64,000 bases of DNA, taken from contig JAIUPQ010000002.1 in assembly GCA_020161145.1 (NCBI GenBank), positions 434,001-498,000 on the forward strand, written 5' to 3'. A model generated the notes under the pieces. The model had not been told where the DNA came from. It did not search any database and was given only the letters and a program-made list of their open reading frames with translations. The translations under genes and the position numbers were made by a program. Of this stretch, positions 46,654-56,000 are shown in pieces (the stretch's first letter is position 1; every line of letters starts with the position of its first letter). The stretch comes from Pseudomonadota bacterium (GTDB taxonomy: Bacteria > Pseudomonadota > Gammaproteobacteria > Burkholderiales > Burkholderiaceae_C).

Positions 46654-47346
46654 TCAACTCAGTAGCCGCCGCCCCTGCCGCCAGGCCGCGCGCACGGCCA
46701 GCACCACGCCGGCCAGCGTCAGCGCCAACGCCGCCAGCGCGGCCAGGCGCAGCAAGGTGTTGTTGAAGTCCTCGCCGCCGCCGTAGTCCATGATGTGCAG
46801 CCGCCACAGCAAGTCGTAAGCCACCCAGGCGTCGGTGCGGGCGGTCAGGTAGGCGCCGCTGGCGCCGTCCAGGTAGATGCGCGTGCCCAGCCGGTCAGCG
46901 AACTGCACCCGCCACACATCGCCGCGCCCCGCCAGTTCGTGGACGATGCCCAGCCGGTGCGGCACCTCGGCCAGCCGCTGCACGTCGGCCACGGCCGCGC
47001 CCTCCCGGTGCAGGCTGGCGCCAAATGCGCGCACCGCCTCGGCCGTGGGCGCGGGCAGCGGCCGGCCGTCGGTGCCCAGCACCTGCGGCGGTGCACCTGG
47101 CGTCTGCACGCGCAGTGCCGGCCCGGCCGGTGTGGCCACCACGGCCAGCGCCTCGGCACCGGCCGGCAGCGCCCAGCCAGCTGACAGCACGGCCTGCGGC
47201 GGGCGCACCACGTCGCCGGCCTTGACCCAGCCGTCGAACGGCAGCCACGCGAACAGCACGCCGCCCAGCACCCAGGCCAGCACCTGGGCGCCCACCAGCC
47301 AACCGGCCCAGCGGTGCAGGCGATAGATCCAGGCGACGGTTTTCAT
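46654..47346 (-). CDS. PepSY domain membrane protein
   Basis: A 230-residue protein with an N-terminal helix (GWLVGAQVLAWVLGGVLFAWL), a periplasmic segment including a PepSY-like region (RVQFADRLGTRIYLDGASGAYLT would be its last strands) and a C-terminal helix (RLAALAALALTLAGVVLAV). PepSY proteins of this layout are linked to iron reduction or peptidase inhibition. The ATG at 47346 overlaps the stop of the TetR gene by four bases. It is convergent to ybbA with no gap. Confidence 0.75.
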   Translation of the reverse strand: MKTVAWIYRLHRWAGWLVGAQVLAWVLGGVLFAWLPFDGWVKAGDVVRPPQAVLSAGWALPAGAEALAVVATPAGPALRVQTPGAPPQVLGTDGRPLPAPTAEAVRAFGASLHREGAAVADVQRLAEVPHRLGIVHELAGRGDVWRVQFADRLGTRIYLDGASGAYLTARTDAWVAYDLLWRLHIMDYGGGEDFNNTLLRLAALAALALTLAGVVLAVRAAWRQGRRLLS

Positions 47347-47888
47347 GCCGCCTCCTGCGGCGCCAACACCTGATCGATCAGCGCGAAGCTGGTGTCCCAT
47401 TGCGCATCGCTCATGGCCATCAGCCCGAAGTGGCGCAGCAGGAAGGCGCCCTCGGTGGCCAGCAGCGCCAGCCAGGCGCGGCGGCCGGCGTCGGTGCCGG
47501 TGTCCACGCCATCGGCCAGCCGGGCATACCAGGCGCGCACGGTGGCCAGGTGCTCGGGCGCCTGGATCAGCGCCGCCATCAGGCCGGCGGCCTTGGCCTG
47601 GCTGAGGGCGTCGGCACCGTGGGTGGCGCGCGCATGGGCGCGCACGCGCTGGGCCGGCGTCGCGCCGGGCGGCGGTGCGAACAGCGCCTGATAACTGGCC
47701 TCCCAGCGCGTGAAGAGGGCATCGATGAGGCCGTCCTTGGTGCCGAAGGCCGATTGCACACCGCCCTTGCTGATGCCGGCGGCGCGCGCCACGGCGTCGA
47801 TGGTCAGGCCGGCGGCACCGCTGTCCCGCACGATGGCCTCGGCCACGTCCAGCACGGCGTCGCGATCGATGCTCGGTTTGCGACCCAT
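47343..47888 (-). CDS. TetR family transcriptional regulator
   Basis: A 181-residue repressor with an N-terminal HTH (VLDVAEAIVRDSGAAGLTID; ARAAGISKGGVQSAFGTKDG) and a C-terminal helical domain. It is divergent from an MFS efflux gene, with a dyad between them, the standard set-up for a repressor of a multidrug exporter. It also overlaps the PepSY gene by four bases, which makes the two part of one operon. The start at 47888 gives the expected short basic N-terminus (MGRKPSIDRD). Confidence 0.85.
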   Translation of the reverse strand: MGRKPSIDRDAVLDVAEAIVRDSGAAGLTIDAVARAAGISKGGVQSAFGTKDGLIDALFTRWEASYQALFAPPPGATPAQRVRAHARATHGADALSQAKAAGLMAALIQAPEHLATVRAWYARLADGVDTGTDAGRRAWLALLATEGAFLLRHFGLMAMSDAQWDTSFALIDQVLAPQEAA

Positions 47889-47907
47889 GAGGGCTCCTTT
47901 TAAAATA

Positions 47908-47926
47908 AATACGACCGTATTATAAT
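47908..47926 (+). promoter_or_regulatory. TetR operator and -10 element of the MFS gene
   Basis: AATACG (47908-47913) and CGTATT (47916-47921) form a dyad with a two-base centre. TATAAT at 47921-47926 is a perfect -10 whose first base is shared with the dyad. It ends seven bases before the MFS ATG, without any Shine-Dalgarno, so the mRNA may be leaderless. Confidence 0.65.
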
Positions 47927-47933
47927 TTCGGCC

Positions 47934-49496
47934 ATGAACAAGCTGACCAACCGCTGGCTGGTGCTGGCCATTGTCTCTACGGCGCTGCTGCTCATCGTCG
48001 TGGACATGACCGTGCTCTACACGGCGCTGCCGCGCCTGACGCACGACCTGGGCGCCACTGGCGCGCAAAAGCTGTGGATCGTCAACGCCTACGCGCTGGC
48101 GGTGGCCGGCTTGCTGCCTGGCGCCGGCACGCTGGGCGACCGCGTGGGCGCCAAGCGCATGTTTCTGGTGGGCCTGGTCATTTTTGCGGTGGCCTCGGCG
48201 GCAGCGGCCTTCGCACCCACGGCGGCGGCCTTGATCGCGGCGCGCGTGCTGCTGGCCGTGGGTGCGGCGGCCATGATGCCCGCCACGCTGGCCATCATCC
48301 GCCACACCTTCGACGACGCCGACGAGCGCGCACTGGCCATCGGCATCTGGGCGGCCGTGGCGGCCGGCGGCGCGGCGCTGGGGCCGGTGCTGGGTGGTGC
48401 GCTGCTGGCGCATTTCTGGTGGGGCTCGGTGTTTCTGATCAACGTGCCCATCGTGCTGGTGGCGTGGCCACTGGCGGCGTGGCTGATCGAAGGGCGGCCG
48501 GGCGATGCCAGCCGGCATTGGGACGCCTGGGCCTCGCTCTACCTGCTGGGCACGCTGGTGGCGCTGGCGTTGGCCATCAAGACGGCGGGTCAGCGGGCAC
48601 CGTCGCTGGGCGTCATCTCGCTGGCGCTGGTTGTGGGCCTGGGCTGCGCGGCGCTGTTCGTGCGGCGCCAGCGGCGTGCGGCCAGCCCGTTGATCGATTT
48701 CACGCTGTTTGCCGAACGGCGCTTTGCGGGTGGTGTGGCGGCGGCATTGGTGGCGGCGCTGGCGCTGGTGGGGTTGGAGCTGGTGCTGGCGCAGCGGCTG
48801 CAACTGGTGGCGGGCCTCACGCCGCTGGATGCGGCGCTGGTCATCCTGCCGGTGCCGTTGGCCGCCTTTGTGGCCGGGCCGCTGGCCGGGCTGGCATTGC
48901 GCCGCATGGCCGCGCTGCCGCTGATGGCGCTGGCCTTGCTGGTGGCGGCGCTGGGCACGCTGGGGGTGGCCATCACCCACGCAGCGCTGGGCTGGCCCCT
49001 GCTGGTCTGGCTGGCCGTGCTGGGCGCCGGCCTGGGCGCGGTGATGACGGGCGCGTCCAGCAGCATCATGCACCACGCCCCACCCGAGCGGGCCGGCATG
49101 GCCGCGTCGATGGAGGAGGTGTCGTACGAGCTGGGCGGCGCGCTGGGTGTGGCCTTGTTGGGCAGCGTGCTGGGCGGCGTCTACGCCGCGCGGCTGGCGT
49201 TGCCGCAAGGGGTGTCGCCAACGGCTCGCGACAGCCTGGACCAGGCCTTGCTCGCCGCCGAGTCGCTGCCGCCAGCGGTGGCACAGAACCTCATCGCACT
49301 GGCGCAGACTGCCTTCGATCAGGCGTTCAATGTCGTGGTCTGGGTCACGGCCGCACTATTGCTGCTGTGTGCCGGGGCGCTGGCCTGGGTCAGTCGCCCA
49401 TCCTTCACGCGGCACGCCACCCAAACCCAGCGACTGCCGTGGATCCGGCTTTGCCGGTCCACTGGCAGTGCCCCCTTGAGGGGGCGCGATCTGTGA
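47934..49496 (+). CDS. MFS transporter, DHA2 (EmrB/SmvA-like) family
   Basis: A 520-residue drug:proton antiporter with 14 predicted helices. Motif A is GDRVGAKRMFLVG, and the helix-1 region is DMTVLYTALPRLTHDLGA. It resembles SmvA and other quaternary-ammonium exporters. Controlled by the divergent TetR gene through the dyad at 47908. The last 20 or so residues (from LPWIRLCRSTG) are encoded by a repeat element that also occurs between genes at 53614, so the natural C-terminus was probably extended by that insertion. Confidence 0.9.
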   Translation: MNKLTNRWLVLAIVSTALLLIVVDMTVLYTALPRLTHDLGATGAQKLWIVNAYALAVAGLLPGAGTLGDRVGAKRMFLVGLVIFAVASAAAAFAPTAAALIAARVLLAVGAAAMMPATLAIIRHTFDDADERALAIGIWAAVAAGGAALGPVLGGALLAHFWWGSVFLINVPIVLVAWPLAAWLIEGRPGDASRHWDAWASLYLLGTLVALALAIKTAGQRAPSLGVISLALVVGLGCAALFVRRQRRAASPLIDFTLFAERRFAGGVAAALVAALALVGLELVLAQRLQLVAGLTPLDAALVILPVPLAAFVAGPLAGLALRRMAALPLMALALLVAALGTLGVAITHAALGWPLLVWLAVLGAGLGAVMTGASSSIMHHAPPERAGMAASMEEVSYELGGALGVALLGSVLGGVYAARLALPQGVSPTARDSLDQALLAAESLPPAVAQNLIALAQTAFDQAFNVVVWVTAALLLLCAGALAWVSRPSFTRHATQTQRLPWIRLCRSTGSAPLRGRDL

Positions 49497-49510
49497 TCGC
49501 GTAGGGGGTG
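49439..49510. repeat. REP-like repeat (copy B), overlapping the 3' end of the MFS gene
   Basis: Three palindromic parts in a row: GTGGATCCGGC-TTT-GCCGGTCCACTG (49439-49464), CCCCCT-TG-AGGGGG (49471-49484) and GCGATC-TGT-GATCGC (49486-49500). The first part recurs almost exactly at 53614-53639. The unit supplies the last codons and the stop of the MFS gene and may also end transcription of the convergent ohr gene. Confidence 0.7.
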
Positions 49511-49515
49511 GTCGG

Positions 49516-49935
49516 TCAGGCGAGGGTCAACGTCATATCAATGTTGCCCCGCGTGGCGTTGGAGTAGGGGCAGATCTGGTGGGCGGCATCCACCAGCGCC
49601 TGGGCGGCGGCGCGCTCCATGCCGGGCAGGTGCACCGTCATGCGCACGGCGATGCCGAAGCCGTGGGCGATGGGGCCCAGATCGACCTCGGCGTCGATGG
49701 CCACTTCGGGCGGCACCCGCACGCCTTGCTTGCCGGCTGCGGCCTTGATTGCGCCGATGAAGCAGGCCGAATAGCCGCTGGCAAACAACTGTTCGGGGTT
49801 GGTGCCGCCGCCGGCCTGGCCCGGGGGCGTCAACACCACGTCGAGCCGGCCGTCGTCGGTGCGCGAGGCGCCGTCACGGCCCCCCGTGGTGTGGGCGCGG
49901 GCGGTGTAGAGGACTTTTTCAAGGGTGTTGGGCAT
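49516..49935 (-). CDS. ohr: Organic hydroperoxide resistance protein (Ohr, OsmC family)
   Basis: A 139-residue thiol peroxidase that reduces organic and fatty-acid hydroperoxides. Catalytic C58 (GYSACFIGAI) and resolving C122 (QICPYSNATRGN) are both present with R20 (TTGGRDG) and the Glu in TNPEQLF, the set that separates Ohr from OsmC. The start MPNTLEKVLYTARAHTTGG at 49935 is standard; the frame is open further upstream. No adjacent ohrR. Confidence 0.93.
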   Translation of the reverse strand: MPNTLEKVLYTARAHTTGGRDGASRTDDGRLDVVLTPPGQAGGGTNPEQLFASGYSACFIGAIKAAAGKQGVRVPPEVAIDAEVDLGPIAHGFGIAVRMTVHLPGMERAAAQALVDAAHQICPYSNATRGNIDMTLTLA

Positions 49936-49975
49936 GGGGGTCTCCGTGATGACTCTGGGAGTGCCCAATGTAGCG

Positions 49976-50016
49976 CCCTGCGAAGGGCGGGCTGGCCATA
50001 GCCCGGCCCCGCAGGG
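49976..50016. terminator. Nested hairpin after the transglutaminase-TPR gene
   Basis: Outer stem CCCTGC (49976-49981)/GCAGGG (50011-50016) and inner stem CGGGCT (49988-49993)/AGCCCG (50000-50005). It begins four bases past the stop of the minus-strand gene ending at 50020 and lies upstream of ohr. A terminator is plausible although there is no T run. Confidence 0.45.
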
Positions 50017-50019
50017 GGC

Positions 50020-51231
50020 TTACAGCCGTCGCAACGCATCCAGCTTGGCCAGAAAGCGCTGGCGCTGGGCGGTGTCGGTGCTGAAGCGCTGGGCCTGTTG
50101 CAGGTGGCGCATGGCGTCGTCGACCCGGCCCAGCCCCAGCAGTGCCTGGGCCATGGCGTGGTGGACCAGCGGATCCTCGGGGGCGCGTTGCAGGGCCTGC
50201 GCCAGCGCGTCCCGGGCCTCGGCCCAGCGGCTTTGCGCCAGGGCCTGGCGGCCGCGCTCGTACTGGGCATAGGGGGGGTCGGGTTGCAGGCGGGCCAGCC
50301 GCTGGGCCAGCACGGCGGCCTCGGCGGTGTCGGCGGTGCCGGCGCGTGTGGCCAGCAAACCATGCAGATTGGTCAGCGCCGCCAGATGCGTCGGGGCCTG
50401 GCCCAGCACCTCGCGCAGCACGGCCTCGGCCTCGGGCACCAGCCCGCCGCGGTACAGCACCACGGCCAGCGTGTTGCGGGCATTGGCGTCGTTCGGTGCC
50501 CGGCCCACGGCGGTGCGCGCCAGCGCGTAGGCGCGCGCCAGGTCCCCGGCCGCCAGCGCCTCGGCGGCGCGGTTGTTCAGGTACATGGCGCCCACCTGGG
50601 GGCGGCTGACCTCGCGCACCTGCTGGTGGGCCAGATCCTGCCCGGGCAGGAAGTCCACCACCCACTCGCTGTCGCCCAGCGGGCCCGTGACGCGGTGGAC
50701 GTTGTTGGGCGGTGCCAGCGACAGGTTGACGTGGCCGGCCGCGATGACCAGCCCCTCGCTGTGCGTGAAGCTGGGTGGCGCCAGCACCTGACGCAGGCGC
50801 ACGCGCAAGCCCATTTCGTCGGCAAATGCGGCCGACATCAGCACCAGCGACAGGCAGTTGCCGCGCCGGTCGTCAAAGGCCTGGGCCGCGTTGCGGGTGG
50901 GGCCGCCGTCGTACTCCAGGCGCAACCGGCGCTGGTCCAGCAGCGCATGCAGCAGCACGCGGCGGGGGTCATCGCCTTTGCGCAGCAGGGGCCGGATGAC
51001 GTCGTTCAGGTAGGCCTGCATGGTGGCACTGACGCGCAGTGCGCTGTCGGCGTCCTCGACCACCGGCAGCGGGGCGAAGCGGGCATCGGCGCGCGCCAAC
51101 GCCTGCGCCAGCACAGGCTCGGTGGGTGGGGCGTCCTGGGTGACGTGGGCGCAGCCCACCAGGGCGGCGGCCAGCACCGTCAGCAGGTGGCGGCCAATGC
51201 GCGATGGGGCGGGTAGGGCGGCATGCAACAT
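50020..51231 (-). CDS. Transglutaminase-like lipoprotein with TPR repeats
   Basis: A 403-residue outer-membrane-type lipoprotein. A signal peptide with LVGC (lipid Cys 27) is followed by a transglutaminase-like domain (about 55-230) with C126 (GNCLSLVLM), H167 (AGHVNLSL) and D193 (VVDFLPG) as the probable catalytic triad. Several TPR units fill about 220-400 (PNDANARNTLAVVLYRGG; APEDPLVHHAMAQALLG). It may be a peptidase or cross-linking enzyme with protein-binding repeats. GGGAG, six bases upstream, supports the ATG at 51231 over an upstream TTG. It stands alone. Confidence 0.8.
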   Translation of the reverse strand: MLHAALPAPSRIGRHLLTVLAAALVGCAHVTQDAPPTEPVLAQALARADARFAPLPVVEDADSALRVSATMQAYLNDVIRPLLRKGDDPRRVLLHALLDQRRLRLEYDGGPTRNAAQAFDDRRGNCLSLVLMSAAFADEMGLRVRLRQVLAPPSFTHSEGLVIAAGHVNLSLAPPNNVHRVTGPLGDSEWVVDFLPGQDLAHQQVREVSRPQVGAMYLNNRAAEALAAGDLARAYALARTAVGRAPNDANARNTLAVVLYRGGLVPEAEAVLREVLGQAPTHLAALTNLHGLLATRAGTADTAEAAVLAQRLARLQPDPPYAQYERGRQALAQSRWAEARDALAQALQRAPEDPLVHHAMAQALLGLGRVDDAMRHLQQAQRFSTDTAQRQRFLAKLDALRRL

Positions 51232-51279
51232 GACCAACTCCCTTCAGAGCCCGTCATCTCGCCGGGCCACGTCGCCATA

Positions 51280-52371
51280 CTACGCCGTTGGGCGCTGGTG
51301 CGCATCCCGCCAGCGCAAGGCCGGCCGCTCCACCGTGTGGTGCAGTGCGGCCCCCAGTGCGCCGACCGCCAGCGCATAGGCGGCAAAGGCAGCCCAGCCA
51401 TGCAGATGCGCCTCGATCCAGGGCTGAGCCAGGTGGTAGGCGATCTTGTGGCTGAGGTAGAGGCTGTAAGACGCGGCGGCCACCCAGGCCACGCCGGGCA
51501 GGCGCCAGCGGCCGATGAGGCTGCCCGGCTGCGCGGCGGCGAAGACGTTGAGCGCCAACGCCAGCGACAGCACCGGCCAGCCCACGCTGTTGGCCAGCAG
51601 GCCGGTGCGCTGGCTGAACAGCACCATGGCCAACGCCAGCAGCGCCAGGCCGGCCAGCAGCACGCCGTTGGCGCGTGCCCGCAAGCCGGCCCACCAGGCG
51701 GGCCGCCAGGTCTGCAGCGCGGCCAGCAGCACGCCGGCCAGCAGGCCGTCCAGCCGGCACCAGGTGGGGTAGTAGAGGTCTTCGACAAACCAGGCGCGGG
51801 GCGGGTCCAGCGCGCTGCCCTGCAGCCAGATGGCGCTGCGCAGCGCGATGCCGCCCAGAACGATGGCCAGCGCGACGGCGGCCGTGCGGCGCAGGCTGGG
51901 CCGGCGCGAGAGCGCCCAGGCCAGCGCCGGGAACAGCAGGTAGAAGTGCTCTTCCACGCACAGCGACCAGGCGTGCGAGAACGCCGGGTGGGCCAGGTAG
52001 TCCACACAGAGATTGAAGACGAAGAGGGCGAATACCCACCACGGCTCCATGCCCGGTGCCTCGCGTGCGGCCGGCACCAGCGTATAGACGGCCAGCACCA
52101 CCCAGAACGCCGGCAGGATGCGCAGCGCCCGGCGCCAATAAAAGGCCGCCATGTCCACGCGGCCCTGGGCGGCCAGTTGCTGGAAGACCTGGCCGCCGAT
52201 CAGGTAGCCGCTGAGGACGAAGAACACGTCCACGCCCATCCAGCCATAGCGCGACAACCACTCCCAGTCGGGGCCCAGGCCGCCGACCAGAAAGCTGTGG
52301 AACAGCATGACCCAGACCACGGCCAGGGCGCGCAGCAGATCCAGGCCCGGCAAGCGGGCTGCAGGGGTCAA
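51280..52371 (-). CDS. Acyltransferase-3 family membrane protein (OafA/YrhL-like)
   Basis: A 363-residue integral-membrane acyltransferase with about ten helices. It starts with the family signature (LPGLDLLRALAVVWVMLFHS) and then FFVLSGYLIGGQVF, with the conserved His in the first helix and an Arg-rich loop (FYWRRALRILPAFWVV). Such enzymes O-acylate sugars or lipids of the envelope. The only start that keeps the signature is TTG at 52371, which overlaps the stop of the CoA-transferase gene (TTGA). Hence it may be translated by coupling to that gene. Substrate unknown. Confidence 0.8.
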   Translation of the reverse strand: MTPAARLPGLDLLRALAVVWVMLFHSFLVGGLGPDWEWLSRYGWMGVDVFFVLSGYLIGGQVFQQLAAQGRVDMAAFYWRRALRILPAFWVVLAVYTLVPAAREAPGMEPWWVFALFVFNLCVDYLAHPAFSHAWSLCVEEHFYLLFPALAWALSRRPSLRRTAAVALAIVLGGIALRSAIWLQGSALDPPRAWFVEDLYYPTWCRLDGLLAGVLLAALQTWRPAWWAGLRARANGVLLAGLALLALAMVLFSQRTGLLANSVGWPVLSLALALNVFAAAQPGSLIGRWRLPGVAWVAAASYSLYLSHKIAYHLAQPWIEAHLHGWAAFAAYALAVGALGAALHHTVERPALRWRDAHQRPTA

Positions 52372-53549
52372 CGGCCCAGCCAGTCGCGCAGCACCTCGGC
52401 CGTGTGTTCGCCCAGCAGCGGCGGCGCCTGCTCGTAGCGCACCGGCGTGGCCGACAGGCGGATGGGGCTGGCCACCAGCGGCACGCTGCCAAAGGCCGGA
52501 TGCGGCAGTTCGAGCTTGAGCCCGCGCGCCACCACCTGCGGGTCGGCAAAGACCTCGTTCAGGCGGTTGATGGGGCCGCAGGGCACGCCGGCGGCCTCCA
52601 GCAGCGCGATCCATTCGGCCGTGGGCTTCATCACCGTGGCCTGGCGGATCAGCGGCATCAGCGTCTGGCGGTGGGCCACGCGCGCCGGGTTGGTGGCAAA
52701 GCGCGCGTCCGTCGCCCACTCGGGGTGGCCGGCGGCGGCGCAGAACTTGGTGAACTGGCCGTCGTTGCCCACCGCCAGAATCATGTCGCCGTCGGCCGTC
52801 GGCACGTCCTGGTAGGGCACGATGTTGGGGTGGGCATTGCCCAGCCGCACCGGCGCCTTGCCGCTGGTCAGGTAGTTGGCGGCCTGGTTGGCCAGCGTGG
52901 CCACCAGCACGTCCAGCAAGGCCATGTCGATGTGCTGGCCCTCGCCGGTCTGCTGGCGGTGGTTGAGCGCGGCCAGCACGCCGATGGTGGCGTAGAGGCC
53001 CGTCATGATGTCCACCAGCGCCACGCCCACCTTCTGCGGGCCGGCGCCGTCCTCGCCATCGGCGCGGCCGGTCAGGCTCATCAGCCCGCCCATGCCCTGG
53101 ATCAGGAAGTCGTAGCCGGCACGCGGCGCATACGGCCCGGTCTGGCCAAAGCCGGTGACCGAGCAGTAGATCAGCCGCGGGTTGACGGCCTTGAGGCTGG
53201 CGTAGTCCAGCCCATAGCCCTTGAGGCCGCCAACCTTGAAGTTCTCCAGCACCACGTCGGCCTCGCGCGCCAGTTCGCGGATCAGCGCCTGCCCCTCGGC
53301 CGTGGCCATGTCGATGGCAATCGAGCGCTTGTTGCGGTTGGCACACTGGAAGTAGGCCGCCTGGCGCGAGTCGGTGCCATCGGCCTGCGCCACCCACGGT
53401 GGCCCCCAGGCGCGGGTGTCGTCCCCGCTGCCGGGCCGCTCGACCTTGACCACATCGGCCCCCAGGTCACCCAGGATCTGGCTGGCCCAGGGACCAGCGA
53501 GCACGCGAGAGAGGTCGAGGACTTTGAGACCGTGCAACGCCGTGGTCAT
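52368..53549 (-). CDS. gcdG: Class III CoA-transferase (CaiB/BaiF), probable glutarate CoA-transferase
   Basis: A 393-residue family III CoA-transferase: LKVLDLSRVLAGPWASQ at the N-terminus and catalytic Asp 180 (ALVDIMTGL). With gcdH upstream on the same strand and a LysR gene divergent from gcdH, the set corresponds to the glutarate-utilisation genes gcdH-gcdG-gcdR known from pseudomonads. It would therefore convert glutarate to glutaryl-CoA with succinyl-CoA as donor (inference from context). The ATG at 53549 gives MTTALHGLKV. Confidence 0.85.
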   Translation of the reverse strand: MTTALHGLKVLDLSRVLAGPWASQILGDLGADVVKVERPGSGDDTRAWGPPWVAQADGTDSRQAAYFQCANRNKRSIAIDMATAEGQALIRELAREADVVLENFKVGGLKGYGLDYASLKAVNPRLIYCSVTGFGQTGPYAPRAGYDFLIQGMGGLMSLTGRADGEDGAGPQKVGVALVDIMTGLYATIGVLAALNHRQQTGEGQHIDMALLDVLVATLANQAANYLTSGKAPVRLGNAHPNIVPYQDVPTADGDMILAVGNDGQFTKFCAAAGHPEWATDARFATNPARVAHRQTLMPLIRQATVMKPTAEWIALLEAAGVPCGPINRLNEVFADPQVVARGLKLELPHPAFGSVPLVASPIRLSATPVRYEQAPPLLGEHTAEVLRDWLGR

Positions 53550-53613
53550 AAAACAGCACACCTATAAAAAAACCAACCGCCGCAATGCCAGAGCCCCCAA
53601 CCCGGCCGTCGGC

Positions 53614-53684
53614 GTGGATCCGGCTTCGCCGGTCCACTGCCGAAGCCCCCTCGGGGGGTAGCGACCGGGAGGGAGCTTGGGGGC
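53614..53684. repeat. REP-like repeat (copy C) between gcdH and the CoA-transferase gene
   Basis: The 26-base palindromic part (53614-53639) differs from copy B at 49439 in one base (CTTC for CTTT). It is followed by AGCCCCCTCGGGGGGTAGCG and a GAG-rich stretch ending in GGGGG (about 53645-53682), like copy A at 10601. A T-rich run (minus strand, about 53565-53572) follows downstream of it. It could end or attenuate the gcdH transcript. Confidence 0.7.
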
Positions 53685-53685
53685 C

Positions 53686-54864
<1,179 letters not shown>

Positions 54865-54967
54865 GGCGTCGTCTCCTTGCTTCAAAAGCGGCGATTCTAG
54901 AAACCCCGTCGGGCCGCCGGCAAGCGAGAAATTCGCAGCCTGTTGTGCGCACATCGCATTCCGGGCC

Positions 54968-54973
54968 TAGCAT
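54968..54973 (+). promoter_or_regulatory. -10-like hexamer before the LysR gene
   Basis: TAGCAT ends six bases before the ATG at 54980. There is no Shine-Dalgarno. Transcription would begin at the start codon. Confidence 0.35.
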
Positions 54974-54979
54974 GCCGCC

Positions 54980-55906
54980 ATGCGCCGCAAACTGCCCTCC
55001 ACCGCCGCCCTGGCCGCCTTCGAGGCGGCCGCGCGGCACCTGTCATTCACCCGCGCGGCCGAGGAGCTGGCCGTCACCCAGAGTGCCGTGTGCCGGCAGG
55101 TGGCCACGCTGGAGGGGTTCCTGGGCACCAAGCTGTTTCGCCGCAGCCAGCGCGGCGTGGTGCTGACCGAGGTCGGCCGCCGCTACGCCCAGACCGTGGC
55201 CGCGCGGCTGGACGCGGTGGAGCGCGACGCGCTGGACGCCATCGGTCAGGCGGTGCCCGCCGCCGCAGGCCAGCTCAGCGGGGCGCTGGAGCTGGCCGTG
55301 GTGCCCACCTTCGCCACCCAGTGGCTGCTGCCCCGGCTGCCGCGGCTGGCGCAGGCCCAGCCGGGCATCACCGTGCACCTGACCTCGCGCACGCGGCCGT
55401 TTCTGTTCGACGGCTCGGGGCTGGATGCCGCCATCCACGCCAGCGCCAGCCCCTGGCCCGGCACCGAAGGCCTGCCGCTGCTGCCCGAGGACTTGATGGC
55501 CGTGGCCGCCCCGGCGCTGCTGGCCGGGCGCAAGCGCTGGCAGCCGGCCGACCTGCTGCGGCTGCCGCTGCTGCAGGCCAGCACCCGGCCGTATGCGTGG
55601 CGGCAGTGGTTTGCCAGCGCCGGTGTGCGCCACGTGCAAGATGGGCAGGATCTGGCCGGGCCGCGCATGGAATTGTTTTCTTTGCTGGCCGAGGCCGCCG
55701 CCCAGGGGCTGGGGGTGGCGCTGCTGCCGCGCCTGCTGGTGGAGCGCGAGCTGGCCGCCGGCCGGCTGGCCCAGGCCACGCCCCATGTGCAGCGGGGCGA
55801 GCGCACCTACCATCTGCTCTACCCCAGCCACCGCGTGGGGGAGCCGGTGCTGGCGGCGTTTGCCGACTGGCTGGCCCAGGAGGTACGGGCCTACCAAAAC
55901 GGCTGA
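54980..55906 (+). CDS. gcdR: LysR family regulator, probable GcdR
   Basis: A 308-residue LysR protein with the N-terminal HTH (LAAFEAAARHLSFTRAAEEL; VTQSAVCRQVATLEGFLG) and a GcvA-like effector domain. It is divergent from gcdH with a 115-base spacer. LysR proteins generally activate divergent genes in the presence of a pathway ligand, so glutarate or glutaryl-CoA is the likely signal (inference). Confidence 0.85.
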   Translation: MRRKLPSTAALAAFEAAARHLSFTRAAEELAVTQSAVCRQVATLEGFLGTKLFRRSQRGVVLTEVGRRYAQTVAARLDAVERDALDAIGQAVPAAAGQLSGALELAVVPTFATQWLLPRLPRLAQAQPGITVHLTSRTRPFLFDGSGLDAAIHASASPWPGTEGLPLLPEDLMAVAAPALLAGRKRWQPADLLRLPLLQASTRPYAWRQWFASAGVRHVQDGQDLAGPRMELFSLLAEAAAQGLGVALLPRLLVERELAAGRLAQATPHVQRGERTYHLLYPSHRVGEPVLAAFADWLAQEVRAYQNG

Positions 55907-55921
55907 TGCGGCGGAGGGGTC

Positions 55922-55956
55922 TCAAGAAAACGCCGGGCCGCCCCAAGTTTTCTTGA
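55922..55956. terminator. Hairpin with 10-base stem after the LysR gene
   Basis: TCAAGAAAAC (55922-55931) and GTTTTCTTGA (55947-55956) are exact reverse complements with a GC-rich 15-base loop. It lies 15 bases past the LysR stop. The T-rich second arm suggests a terminator for that gene, though the loop is long. Confidence 0.5.
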
Positions 55957-56000
55957 CCCCCACGGGGGGCGGGCTGGGCAAAGCCCAGCCCTGGGAGCCT
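55957..56000. repeat. Palindromic GC-rich element (copy D of the REP-like group)
   Basis: A CCCCCA-C-GGGGGG motif is followed by GGGCTGGGC (55971-55979), AAA and GCCCAGCCC (55983-55991), a nine-base perfect stem. It sits just past the stop of the small minus-strand ORF, so it could be a terminator for that transcript and, with the preceding hairpin, a bidirectional one. Confidence 0.55.

Noticed and set aside
51280-53397. Apparent 705-codon fusion upstream of the acyltransferase
   Set aside because: The extra N-terminal part is a shadow of the CoA-transferase gene; the acyltransferase signature begins only at the TTG at 52371.
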